DNA of 64,000 nucleotides from Mycobacterium sp. MFM001 (GTDB lineage: Bacteria; Actinomycetota; Actinomycetes; Mycobacteriales; Mycobacteriaceae). Both the position numbers and the translations under genes were made by a program. The stretch lies in contig NZ_BFAB01000001.1 in assembly GCF_003402475.1 (NCBI RefSeq), positions 496,001-560,000 of the forward strand. The letters run 5' to 3'. Numbering within the stretch: the stretch's first letter is position 1; the number at the start of each line of letters is the position of its first letter. Positions 8,382-16,639 of the stretch are shown here, piece after piece. Below the pieces are notes generated by a model. The model saw only the letters and a list, made by a program, of their open reading frames with translations, was not told the origin of the DNA and did not search any database.

Positions 8382-8732
8382 TCAACTAATCTCGCCCGCC
8401 AGACCGCCAAGCTCACCAGTGATCTCGGCCAGAACGGCGTTGATCCGTTCTTGGTCGGCCTGACTCGATGCGGTCGCCTGACTCGTGGCTTTTTGCAGTG
8501 CCTCGTTGATCCGCTGTTCGACGATGTCGGCACCAAGCCGAAGCAAACCATCTTTGATGTAGACATCGGTGAGCCAATGATGGCCGTTGATGGTTACCTC
8601 GACGGTCTTGGATTCGTCGGTGGCAGTGAATGTTTCGTTCTGCATCTTGTACAGCTGGTCGTCCATGACCGACTGCAACCGCTGAGCTTGATTCAGTACT
8701 GCCGCGACGTGCGGGTGCATCTCCTCGGTCAC
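8382..8732 (-). CDS. espL: EspL, YbaB/EbfC-like ESX-1 accessory protein
   Basis: 116 residues (Mtb 115). The core resembles the YbaB fold: ETFTATDESKTVEVTING, HHWLTDVYIKDGLL and VEQRINEAL align directly with Mtb EspL. The family is small, cytosolic and needed for stable EspE/EspF/EspH/EspJ/EspK levels in M. marinum. The start is GTG 8732, which overlaps the espB stop by 4 bases (GTGA). An internal ATG four codons in is the alternative start. Confidence 0.93.
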   Translation of the reverse strand: MTEEMHPHVAAVLNQAQRLQSVMDDQLYKMQNETFTATDESKTVEVTINGHHWLTDVYIKDGLLRLGADIVEQRINEALQKATSQATASSQADQERINAVLAEITGELGGLAGEIS

Positions 8733-10258
8733 TTCGAATCCTTAGTGTCCGGCGCATCCTTGCGCTTGCGGTTGCCGATGACACCCTCGGTCCACGCCCG
8801 GTCCTCTTTGTAAAGTTCCTCGTCTGGCGACAATCCCGGCGTGCGGCGCTTCTCCTTGCCTTGGCCTTGCCCGTGACCGCCCATCGGCATACCACCCATA
8901 CCGCCGCCACCCATCGCGCCGCTTGATGGTCCGCCTGCCGCGCCGGTTCCACCACCATGTGGGGTGCCTGCATTCGGTGCGACAGCTTTTGCGGTCATCG
9001 CTGGACCTAGCGGTGCGGAGCCGCCACCGCCGCCGGCACCCGCTCCACCACCTCCGGCGTGCGCCGGTTTGACGCTGGGCCCGTGCGGCACGTTCGGCGT
9101 GTGCTTCGCCGCCGCCGGCATGCCGCCGGGCATGCCCCCGGGCATTCCGCCAGGCATCCCGCCACCTTTGCCGCCGCCCTGCTGGCCGCCGCTGGGCATG
9201 CCGCCCGGCATGCCACCCGTCTGCGCCGCCGGTTGCTGGGTACTGGGCATCTCTGGCGTACTCGGCATCTGCGGCGTGGGCACCGATGGCATGCTCGGCG
9301 TGCCGCCACCTCCACCAGCGCCTCCACCGGATGGGCCGCCCGTCCCGCCTGGCGAGCCAGGCGTCTGCGGAAAGCTGTTCGCCTTCTTTATGTCACCTGG
9401 CGTCACAGGCGGTAGACCCGAAAGACGCGGTGGGTCATCGGGTTTCACCTGGCTGAGCGAGCCACCGCCGTGGTAGTGGGCCATCGCAAAGTCGGAGCGA
9501 TATTGATTGCGCGCGTACCCGCCCCACGATTCTGGGTCAAGGACGCTGGCATTTTCGTAGTTTGTTACATCCTGCATTGTGGGATGTTCTTGCACGAGTT
9601 TGTCATGCGCTGCTTTGAAGTTTGCGGCTTGCTTGGCTAGCTCTTTGCACTTCGTCTGAACGTTAGTCAGCCAGTTTTGGTGGGCCCTCATCGCCGCTGC
9701 GCATTGTTCGGCGGCGTCACCGTGCCAATCCGTGACAGGGGTGAAATGGTTTTTGTACGTCTCAAGTTGAATGTCGGCGTATTCAGTCCATTTATCAACC
9801 ATGCGTTGGACGTTCGAGGCCTGTAAGTCCCCTGCGTAGATTGTCCTCGCCCTGCTATCCCAAGCTTGCCCGGAACCCGCCATATGCCAGTCCCCCGGGT
9901 TCGGGTAGGTCCAGTGCTCCACGCCCATCGAATCCGGGATACCACCGAAGTTGACGGGTTCCGGTGCGACGTTCTCGCCGCCCTTCCCGTCAGGGTCGAG
10001 CGCTGCCGCGCACTTTTGGTCCTCGCGGTCATACGCGTCAGCCGCGGCCCTCAGCGAAAACGCCAGACGCTGAGCTTCCCGCTCTCCGGCCTTCAGGCAT
10101 TGCGTTAGTGAATTCCACGAGCAATTCAGCTGGCTCGTGGCGTGTGTGGAAATGTCGAGCTCGTCCGGTGTCAGGACGCCACCGGGGATCTCCGGCAAGG
10201 GCAAACTGATATCTTCTGCCTTCTTGCGAAGGGATTCGGTTTCGACTTGTACGTTCAC
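8729..10258 (-). CDS. espB: EspB, secreted ESX-1 PE/PPE-like substrate
   Basis: 509 residues from GTG 10258, which has gagagg about eight bases upstream; longer starts run into eccE1. Mtb EspB has 460. The N-terminal half is the PE/PPE-like helical bundle with a WXG-type turn in the HGDAAEQCAAAMRAHQNWL region. From about residue 280 it is a Pro/Gly/Met-rich low-complexity tail containing tandem PGGM units, the region cut by MycP1 in Mtb. The C-terminus keeps the conserved EspB end (LYKEDRAWTEGVIGNRKRK). EspB binds phospholipids and forms heptamers. It lies directly upstream of espL and after eccE1. Confidence 0.94.
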   Translation of the reverse strand: MNVQVETESLRKKAEDISLPLPEIPGGVLTPDELDISTHATSQLNCSWNSLTQCLKAGEREAQRLAFSLRAAADAYDREDQKCAAALDPDGKGGENVAPEPVNFGGIPDSMGVEHWTYPNPGDWHMAGSGQAWDSRARTIYAGDLQASNVQRMVDKWTEYADIQLETYKNHFTPVTDWHGDAAEQCAAAMRAHQNWLTNVQTKCKELAKQAANFKAAHDKLVQEHPTMQDVTNYENASVLDPESWGGYARNQYRSDFAMAHYHGGGSLSQVKPDDPPRLSGLPPVTPGDIKKANSFPQTPGSPGGTGGPSGGGAGGGGGTPSMPSVPTPQMPSTPEMPSTQQPAAQTGGMPGGMPSGGQQGGGKGGGMPGGMPGGMPGGMPAAAKHTPNVPHGPSVKPAHAGGGGAGAGGGGGSAPLGPAMTAKAVAPNAGTPHGGGTGAAGGPSSGAMGGGGMGGMPMGGHGQGQGKEKRRTPGLSPDEELYKEDRAWTEGVIGNRKRKDAPDTKDSK

Positions 10259-10277
10259 GTCGTCGCCTCTCGTGTAC

Positions 10278-11666
10278 TTACTTCTCCAGCGCGGCCTGGT
10301 AGCGGCTCTCTTCACGTGGGTGAATGAGCCGGATCGGCAATTGGCGGTGCCGCGGAGTGTCGATGAAGTTGTGCCGAAGAATGACCCGGCCCACGCCTTT
10401 TTGCGGGCCGAGGTACGTCGTGGCGTTCGGCCACACCACCTTGTTCACCCGCCCTATACGGCCGTTCACGTAGCCGGCGAATTCCTTGAACCTCGGTTCG
10501 AGCGTGACAACCGCCCCCGCGGCCGCTGAGCGAACCACGAATTGCGTAAACAGCCGGGCGTCGCCGAGGTTGATGCTCACGTCGACGTCGTCGAACGGCA
10601 TGTACACCGGGTAGCGCTCCGTCGTCTCACCAATCAGCACGCCCGCCGACCCGATCGGCAACTGATGGTGCTGATCGCTGACCGGCGCCTCGCCTTCCAG
10701 CGCCGCGCGCTGCCCGCCGAACAGGCACGAAAACCCGCGCGGCGTCTTGGGATTGGCGAGCGTGGTCAGCAGGATGGTCGACTGGGGAGCCATGCCGGGC
10801 ACAATCCGCACTCGGGTGATGGTGTGGTCAGCCTGCGCCGACCACCACGTGTCGGGCCCACCCGGCGCGGTGTAGGCAGCGGTGAACGCGCTGCGCCCCT
10901 TGATCGCCGACCAGGTCTCCCGCTCGAAGCTGATCTCGGTGGCCTGATCGAATGCATCGAAACTGCGCGCGCACCGGGCGTCGATGCCGTGGCTCGCCAG
11001 TTGATCGGCGATCCGCGTCGTCGAGGCCACCAGATACCGGGCCAGCCCGGCGACGCCCGCCGCGCGCCGGTTCGCCGACTTTCGGGTGACTTCCGGGTCG
11101 GCCCGCAGCATGATCCAGGTCCGGCGGTTGGCCGGAGCGGGGTAGGGGCCGATCACCTGTTGGTAGAGCCCGACCAGGTTTGCCGGAGCGGTCTTCCCGA
11201 CTCGATAGCCGGCCGACACCACATCGGCCTCCAGGTCCGGGCAGTGCGCCGACAGCAGTTGCTCCACCAACGCGGTGTCCAGCATGTCGTCGGTATAGGC
11301 CTGCCCGTTGACGACAACCGTCGGCGTGAACGGTCGCGGAACCAGTTCGATGAGCGACACCAGGTGATTGCCCTGCCAGCGCACGGCTACGTGATCGCCG
11401 GGCATCACGGTGGCGCCCACCGCGGGCTCCGACGGCGCGGGGGGAGCGGTGCGGCGCCGTCGGCGCCACGAGTTCAGCGCCTGAATCCAGCCGGTCAGCC
11501 GCCGCCCGCGCACCGTGACCACGGACGCGAGAACCACCAGCACGGCCAGCGTGATGCCGACCGCCGGGTACCCCAGCCGCATCGACGCCGCGACGCACGC
11601 CGGCGCCAACGCCGCCGCCACCAACGCGTGCCCGCTGGTGAACCGCAAAGAGACCGCGCTGGTCAT
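10278..11666 (-). CDS. eccE1: EccE1, ESX-1 membrane complex periphery component
   Basis: 462 residues, the Mtb length. ATG 11666 is chosen because it overlaps the mycP1 stop (ATGA) and gives the conserved start MTSAVSLRFTSGHALVAAA. Two N-terminal hydrophobic segments (about 10-55) anchor the protein; the remainder is the cytosolic EccE domain. Conserved blocks include AVRWQGNHLVSLIELVPR, DDMLDTALVEQLLSAHCP and NATTYLGPQKGV. EccE sits at the outside of the ESX core and contacts MycP. It is much more GC-rich than espB-espK downstream. Confidence 0.96.
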   Translation of the reverse strand: MTSAVSLRFTSGHALVAAALAPACVAASMRLGYPAVGITLAVLVVLASVVTVRGRRLTGWIQALNSWRRRRRTAPPAPSEPAVGATVMPGDHVAVRWQGNHLVSLIELVPRPFTPTVVVNGQAYTDDMLDTALVEQLLSAHCPDLEADVVSAGYRVGKTAPANLVGLYQQVIGPYPAPANRRTWIMLRADPEVTRKSANRRAAGVAGLARYLVASTTRIADQLASHGIDARCARSFDAFDQATEISFERETWSAIKGRSAFTAAYTAPGGPDTWWSAQADHTITRVRIVPGMAPQSTILLTTLANPKTPRGFSCLFGGQRAALEGEAPVSDQHHQLPIGSAGVLIGETTERYPVYMPFDDVDVSINLGDARLFTQFVVRSAAAGAVVTLEPRFKEFAGYVNGRIGRVNKVVWPNATTYLGPQKGVGRVILRHNFIDTPRHRQLPIRLIHPREESRYQAALEK

Positions 11667-13012
11667 CGGCGCCTCAACGCACGTCGGCCCAACGCTCCGA
11701 GGCCCAGCACCAGCGCCAGACCTACGCCCCCGACGACGACCATCGTGATCGGGCCCCGGTCGGGCGGCGGGATGTACACCGGCGGCGGGAGCTGCTTGAC
11801 ATTGAACTGGGCCGTCTTCGCGCCGGGCGGGAGGTCCCACGTCAGCGCGGCGACAGGATCGATCACGCCCGCCCCGACCAGATTGTCCACACCACCACCG
11901 GGGTGCCGCGCCGTCGCGGTGATCCGGTTGATGATCTGCGCCGCCGAAAGGTCAGGGAACCGCTGACGCAGCAGCGCGGCCACACCCGACACGTACGCCG
12001 CCGAAAACGACGTGCCCGCAATCGGAACCGGGCCGTCCTGGCCCTGCAACGCGTTCACCGGCATTCCGTCGTAGCCCAGCGCGATCACGTTGTCGCCCGG
12101 TGCGGCGGCGCCCAGCCACGGCCCGTGCATCGAGAAATTGCTCGGCGCTGCGTCTTGACCAATGCTTCCGACCGTCAGCACCAGCGGGTCGTACCACGCC
12201 GGCGTGACGATGGTCTGGACCTGTTTCCAGCCGCGCGGATCGTTGGGTACCGACGGGTCCGGCGGCGGATTTTGCGTGCAGTCCTGGCCTGTGTTGCCGG
12301 CCGCGACGACGATGACCACATTTTTCACGTTGACGGCGTAGTTGACGGCGGCGCCCAGCATGGATTCGTCGATCGGTCGGGTCACCTTGATACACGCCGC
12401 TTCGCTGACGTTGATGACGTTGGCGCCCAGGTTGGCGGCGTGCACGATCGCGCGCGCCAAACTACGGACCGATCCGGCCGTCGGGGTGCTGTTGGGGTCA
12501 TTGGGGTCGACCCGCGCACCCACCGGCTGGAACGCCTCGGACGTCTGGCGCAACGAGAGCAGCCGTGCCTCCGGCGCGACACCGACGAATGCGTCGGTCG
12601 GGGCAGGCCGTCCGGCAATCAGCGACGCAGTCAGGGTGCCGTGGGAGTCGCAATCGGACAGGCCGTTGCCGCCCTTGTCGACGAAATCTCCGCCCGGCTC
12701 GGCCGGCACCCGCGGCGAGGGATTCACACCGGTGTCGATCACCGCGACCGTCACCCCGGCGCCGGTCGCGAACTTTTGGGCGTCCGCGACGTGCATAAAG
12801 ACGTTGGCCCAGGGCGCGTCGGCGAACTTGGCATCCGGGAAGGAAGTAGGCGCCGAACAGATCTTGCGCTGCTCCATGGGCTGGTCGGGGCCGGTTTCGT
12901 CGGGCGGCATGGCGCCCGGGTCGATCACCGGCGGCGCGATCGCTAACGCGGGAGGCGCGTTCAGCGCCGCGAGCGTCACCGCCGCCAGCACTACGGCGAT
13001 ACGACGTATCAC
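11663..13012 (-). CDS. mycP1: MycP1 mycosin, subtilisin-like ESX-1 protease
   Basis: 449 residues (Mtb 446). A signal peptide covers residues 1-24 (VVLAAVTLAALNAPPALA), and a C-terminal transmembrane anchor ends in ALGRRALRRR. Subtilase catalytic residues are visible as Asp93 (VAVIDTGV), His124 (DSHGT) and Ser335 (GTSFSAAYVSG). The extended N-terminal segment (DPGAMPPDETGPDQPMEQ) is typical of mycosins. MycP1 processes EspB and is needed for stability of the ESX-1 membrane complex. The gene heads the mycP1-eccE1-espB-espL run. Confidence 0.96.
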   Translation of the reverse strand: MIRRIAVVLAAVTLAALNAPPALAIAPPVIDPGAMPPDETGPDQPMEQRKICSAPTSFPDAKFADAPWANVFMHVADAQKFATGAGVTVAVIDTGVNPSPRVPAEPGGDFVDKGGNGLSDCDSHGTLTASLIAGRPAPTDAFVGVAPEARLLSLRQTSEAFQPVGARVDPNDPNSTPTAGSVRSLARAIVHAANLGANVINVSEAACIKVTRPIDESMLGAAVNYAVNVKNVVIVVAAGNTGQDCTQNPPPDPSVPNDPRGWKQVQTIVTPAWYDPLVLTVGSIGQDAAPSNFSMHGPWLGAAAPGDNVIALGYDGMPVNALQGQDGPVPIAGTSFSAAYVSGVAALLRQRFPDLSAAQIINRITATARHPGGGVDNLVGAGVIDPVAALTWDLPPGAKTAQFNVKQLPPPVYIPPPDRGPITMVVVGGVGLALVLGLGALGRRALRRR

Positions 13013-13179
13013 CGACCACCCCTTCCTTATCTATTGCCCTGGTCGAGCCGGGCCGTTGCGCCCATGACAAAGCAGAGCCGCCCGGTAGAGAGCAACATCC
13101 TCTCACCCCTGCGGCGGCATGCAGGCACGACCGTAATCCTAAGGTGGCTCAGACCGCGCCCGTTCCGCTTTTTCGGCAG

Positions 13180-13521
13180 CTAGCCACCCTGCAAGGTCTG
13201 GGCCCAACGCAGGATTTCCGGCGTGACCGGATCGGTGATGTCACTGAATTCGGGATGCTTTTTGAGCACCGCGGCCACCATCTCGCATACCGGGACGACG
13301 CGTTTGCCGTCGGCGCGGGTGGCTTCGAGCGCGTCCTGCACCAGGATGGTCGCCAGGCCGCGTCCACCGAACTCGTCGTCGATCTCGGTGTGGTAGAAAA
13401 CGCGCTGGTTGTCGCGGTCGGCGACGGCGGTGTATCCGGCGGTTTTGCCCTCGACGGCGATGCTGTACTTGCCGGGTTCGGCGCTGACCGTGGTTTGGGC
13501 GCCGGTCTTGTCGGTGGTCAT
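13180..13521 (-). CDS. GNAT-like N-acetyltransferase (YidJ/Gcn5-related small family)
   Basis: 113 residues from ATG 13521, which overlaps the pirin stop by 4 bases. It matches the compact Gcn5-related family of about 90-110 residues: IAVEGKTAGYTAVADRDN, VFYHTEIDDEFGGRGLA (acetyl-CoA pyrophosphate loop) and VVPVCEMVAAVLKKHPEF. The substrate is unknown. Co-translation with the pirin gene suggests a stress or detoxification pair. I recall no such gene beside mycP1 in Mtb, so the pair appears to be an insertion at the ESX-1 edge. Confidence 0.88.
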   Translation of the reverse strand: MTTDKTGAQTTVSAEPGKYSIAVEGKTAGYTAVADRDNQRVFYHTEIDDEFGGRGLATILVQDALEATRADGKRVVPVCEMVAAVLKKHPEFSDITDPVTPEILRWAQTLQGG

Positions 13522-14507
13522 CTGGGTTCCTTTCTGTTCGCCAGCGGCCGCGGCCGCAGTGTGGTCGTCGGCAGGGGAGGGGCGGGCAGCCGCGCAGGCG
13601 AGCCGCGGTAGCCCGGCACGACGCCGAACCGTTCGTCGCCGTCTTCCCACAGCCGGCGGTAGCCGACGATCTCGTCGTGGCTGCGACCGACGAAGTTCCA
13701 CCACATCACCAACGATTCGGTGAACGGGGCGCCACCCAACAACAGGGCGCGGGCGGGTCGGTCGCCGTCGTTGCGCAGCCGCAGCGACGAGCCGCCCGGG
13801 CCCTGATAGCCCACGTCGCCAATACCCAAACCCCTTCCGTGGATGCTGAGCGTGCCTTGATCGCACAGCACACCGTGTTCGAATGCCGGGTCGACGTCCA
13901 GCGTGACGTCTGCACCGGCGTCCAGGTCGAGTTGCGCTCCGAGCAGGGGAGTGAAGGTGTGTACCGGTGAGTGGCTGGCGGCCAGCCGGCCGAGGAAGAC
14001 CCGCGCGACGCCGCCGCGCAGCGAAACAGGCTCGGGCACATAGTGGCTGAAGTCGCGGGCCGTGTCGCGGTGGGCGTCCGGCAGCGCCACCCACAGCTGC
14101 GCGCCGTGCAGCACCGGCGCCGCATCTCGGTTGACCGACACTTCGGAGTGGCAGATTCCCGCGCCTGCGGTCATCAAATTCAATTCGCCCGGCCGAACCA
14201 GCGCATGTACGCCCGCGCTGTCGCGGTGCTCGATTTCGCCGCTGAACAACCAGCTGACGGTCTGCAGCCTGGTGTGGGGATGCGGCGGTACAACCATGCC
14301 CGCGGAATGGCGCAGGTCATGCGGTCCATAGTGGTCGGCGAAGCACCATGCGCCGATCAGTGAGCGTTGCCGCTGCGGCAGCGTGCGCCGTACCCGGATC
14401 GCTCGCGGCCCACCCAGCGGCACGTCACGGGGATGCAACACCTCGATATCCGCTACTTGAGCAGTGGCACAGTCTATTTCAGCCGGCGAGGTCTCCAGGT
14501 TGCTCAT
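13518..14507 (-). CDS. Pirin family bicupin protein
   Basis: 329 residues with the pirin signature. The N-terminal cupin has metal-ligand histidines in ADHYGPHDL, PPHPHTRLQTVSWLFSGEIEHRDS and GAGICHSEVS. The second cupin (about 170-290) contains PAFEHGVLCDQG and RALLLGGAPF, then WWNFVGRSHDEI. Pirins are iron-binding bicupins, some with quercetin 2,3-dioxygenase activity. The substrate here cannot be inferred. It is divergent from the 14621 gene, and the 113-bp gap must hold promoters for both. Confidence 0.9.
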   Translation of the reverse strand: MSNLETSPAEIDCATAQVADIEVLHPRDVPLGGPRAIRVRRTLPQRQRSLIGAWCFADHYGPHDLRHSAGMVVPPHPHTRLQTVSWLFSGEIEHRDSAGVHALVRPGELNLMTAGAGICHSEVSVNRDAAPVLHGAQLWVALPDAHRDTARDFSHYVPEPVSLRGGVARVFLGRLAASHSPVHTFTPLLGAQLDLDAGADVTLDVDPAFEHGVLCDQGTLSIHGRGLGIGDVGYQGPGGSSLRLRNDGDRPARALLLGGAPFTESLVMWWNFVGRSHDEIVGYRRLWEDGDERFGVVPGYRGSPARLPAPPLPTTTLRPRPLANRKEPR

Positions 14508-14620
14508 CGTCTACCGTTCTGCGGCTGATAGGGCCGATACCGCGACACTACCCGCGGAACGCATTTGACCACTGAATTTGTGTCCGGCCGGAGCATCTGG
14601 GTGCCCTACGATTCATCGAT

Positions 14621-15421
14621 ATGGCGCAAAACTTGCGAGTCGATCCGGCGGTTCTGAGATCGGCCGCAACGGCGATCGCACAAGTCGGAAACGAGCTATC
14701 CGGAATGGCTTTGGGGGAGCCGCTGAGCGGCTTGGCCGGTGTCATGGGTGGTTTTCAATCCGGCGCCGTCATTCAGGAGTCCGGTACGGCGCTGGACAGC
14801 GCATCCAAACGGGTGGGCAGCGACTTATCGGAGCTTGCCGCCAAACTGCACACGGCGGCCGAGAAATACGAGCGGACCGACCACCAGCTGGGCAGTGAGC
14901 TGGATAAAGCCCTGCAGAATATAGACCGCAAGGATCATGAAGCGCCACCTCGGACGGCGCCCATCCCGCTCGACAAGGTGACGTACGAGCAGGGCAACTT
15001 CGCGACCGGGCCGGACGCCACTCGCGACTACATCAACCAGACGCTCGATCAACTCGGTATTACCGAGCCGGCGGCCCGGCAGCGCTGGATGGACGGCTAT
15101 ATGACCATGGCACTTCGCGAATCGAGCTACGACCCGAATGCGATCAACGATTGGGACATCAACTCCAAACCGCCGAATTCCACGTACAGCGTCGCCGACG
15201 GCTACGGGAATGGGTGTTCGCGGGGTCTTGTGCAATGTGTCCCTGGGACATTCGCGCAGTATCACCAGCCGGGTACCTCGAACGACATCTACGACCCGGT
15301 CGCCAACATCGCTGCATCGATGAATTACGTGATGGGGCACTACGGCGTTTCCCGTGATGCGTCCAACCTGGCTGCCCTGGTTCCGCAGGCCGATCCCAAC
15401 GCCAACCCGGAGGGCTATTGA
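14621..15421 (+). CDS. EspC-like domain fused to lytic transglycosylase (SLT) domain
   Basis: 266 residues. Residues 1-100 look like an EspC-family ESX substrate helical hairpin (NLRVDPAVLRSAATAIAQ ... LHTAAEKYERTDHQLGS), with a YxxxD-type motif (YERTD) near residue 83. Residues about 130-266 are a lysozyme-like SLT domain. The likely catalytic Glu167 lies in MALRESSYDPNAIND, followed by GLVQCVPGTFAQYHQPGTS and DPVANIAASMNYVM. There is no Sec signal peptide, so export through an ESX system is inferred. The C-terminal domain is clearly paralogous to that of the 23804 gene. It starts a three-gene + strand unit. Confidence 0.85.
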   Translation: MAQNLRVDPAVLRSAATAIAQVGNELSGMALGEPLSGLAGVMGGFQSGAVIQESGTALDSASKRVGSDLSELAAKLHTAAEKYERTDHQLGSELDKALQNIDRKDHEAPPRTAPIPLDKVTYEQGNFATGPDATRDYINQTLDQLGITEPAARQRWMDGYMTMALRESSYDPNAINDWDINSKPPNSTYSVADGYGNGCSRGLVQCVPGTFAQYHQPGTSNDIYDPVANIAASMNYVMGHYGVSRDASNLAALVPQADPNANPEGY

Positions 15422-15422
15422 G

Positions 15423-16085
15423 ATGCTGCGACGTGCAGCAGTGCTGGCGGCGGTTCTCATGATCGATATGACCTGGGTGACAGCCGCGGCCGCGACCACG
15501 GTTCCCGCCGCGGCCTGGATCAGCGCGAGCCAGCTGCCGATGGCTGACAGCCAGCATTGGCCGGATCTGGCCGGTATCGCAGAAGCGCCGGGCGACAACG
15601 CTTTTCAGACCGAGGCGCTGTGCCGGGCCGACGCTCCCGACAAGCGACTGGTGGACGCGGTGGGCGTCGATGCTGCGCGGGCGCGGGTGGACATGGGCCA
15701 TGACGAATGGTCGTTGCAGCAGCAGATCGTTCATTACCCCGGCGACCCGTGGCGAATGGGGCAAACGGCGGATCAGTTGTTCACCTCGTTGCAGAACACT
15801 CTGACCAACTGCGGATCCACCGCGCCGGGCGCACAGGTGACGGTGACGACGCCGCGCTCACATTGCCCAAGCATCCAACGAGGCGGCTGTAGCGAAATGG
15901 CTGCCGTCGTCGACGTGCCGTCGACCCAGACCAGCGCGCATATCTATCTGGCGAGTGTCGGCAGTTCGGTCACCGAGTTGGCCGTCTGGTCGACGGGAAG
16001 CCCCGGTGTGGCGTGGTCGGCGCCCGGCGACGCGAACGTGTTCTCCACGATGAATCCGCAACTGTGCACAGTGTGGGAATGCTGA
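15423..16085 (+). CDS. Secreted protein resembling PknH-type sensor domain
   Basis: 220 residues from ATG 15423, one base after the preceding stop. A Sec signal peptide spans about 1-24 (AAVLAAVLMIDMTWVTAAAA). The mature part starts TTVPAAAWISASQLPMADSQHWP, then has four spaced cysteines (ALCRADAP, TNCGST, SHCPSI, GGCSEM) and a terminal pair around CTVWEC. The layout recalls the extracytoplasmic PknH_C-like domain of mycobacterial secreted sensors and lipoproteins; I place it there with moderate confidence. It is sandwiched between the EspC-SLT hydrolase and a WXG protein, so it may act with them outside the membrane. Confidence 0.7.
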   Translation: MLRRAAVLAAVLMIDMTWVTAAAATTVPAAAWISASQLPMADSQHWPDLAGIAEAPGDNAFQTEALCRADAPDKRLVDAVGVDAARARVDMGHDEWSLQQQIVHYPGDPWRMGQTADQLFTSLQNTLTNCGSTAPGAQVTVTTPRSHCPSIQRGGCSEMAAVVDVPSTQTSAHIYLASVGSSVTELAVWSTGSPGVAWSAPGDANVFSTMNPQLCTVWEC

Positions 16086-16097
16086 CTAGGGGCGAAG

Positions 16098-16631
16098 ATG
16101 TCGTTCCCGTTCACGATTGCCGAGGTCGAGAAGGCGAATTTTGACGCCTTGACGCAGGCCGCGGGCCGGGTGGGCTCGCATCTGCGGGCCGTGCAGGAAC
16201 AGCTGAAGGCCGGACAAGAAGCCCTCGAGCGGCTCCGCGGCGGCTGGGAGGGGCAGGCATCAGACGCGGCCGTCGCCAAAGTCGGGCGCACGCTCGAGAA
16301 ACAGCAGCGGATCATCGACGTGCTACAGCGGGTCCAAAAGACGTTGTCCGAGAGCGGATCCCAATTGTCGGCGGCGCGGGCCGGCATCCTGCGGGGCGTC
16401 GAGCAATCCGGGCAGCAGGGCTGGCAGGTGACCAAGGACGGCGGACTGTCGGTGCAGGAGGGCAAAGGCTTGGATCGGCTGGCCAAGATGAGCCCGGTGA
16501 CGTCGATGAAACTGCAGCAGCTGGCCGCGACCAAGTCCCTGAACATCAAGCGGCAGTTGGCCGATATAGACAAATACGACCGGCAGCTCGCACAGCAGTT
16601 GCGCGAGGCGATCCGCGACTTGGAGGACTAG
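16098..16631 (+). CDS. WXG-domain protein, hypothetical
   Basis: 177 residues, nearly all helical. A WXG100-like turn reads GGWEGQAS (Trp50-Glu-Gly52) between two long helices, followed by a second, highly charged coiled region (LNIKRQLADIDKYDRQLAQQLREA). It is longer than classical Esx proteins and lacks an obvious YxxxD/E at the end of the second helix. The start is 12 bases after the secreted-protein gene, so the two probably share an operon with the SLT hydrolase. Function unknown; it could be an ESX substrate or a partner of the hydrolase. Confidence 0.75.
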   Translation: MSFPFTIAEVEKANFDALTQAAGRVGSHLRAVQEQLKAGQEALERLRGGWEGQASDAAVAKVGRTLEKQQRIIDVLQRVQKTLSESGSQLSAARAGILRGVEQSGQQGWQVTKDGGLSVQEGKGLDRLAKMSPVTSMKLQQLAATKSLNIKRQLADIDKYDRQLAQQLREAIRDLED

Positions 16632-16639
16632 CGCTCTGT

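Noticed and set aside
9007..9327. Gly/Met/Pro repeats in espB taken as a repeat array or CRISPR-like structure
   Set aside because: Irregular short codon repeats (PGGM) inside a low-complexity protein tail; no spacer structure.
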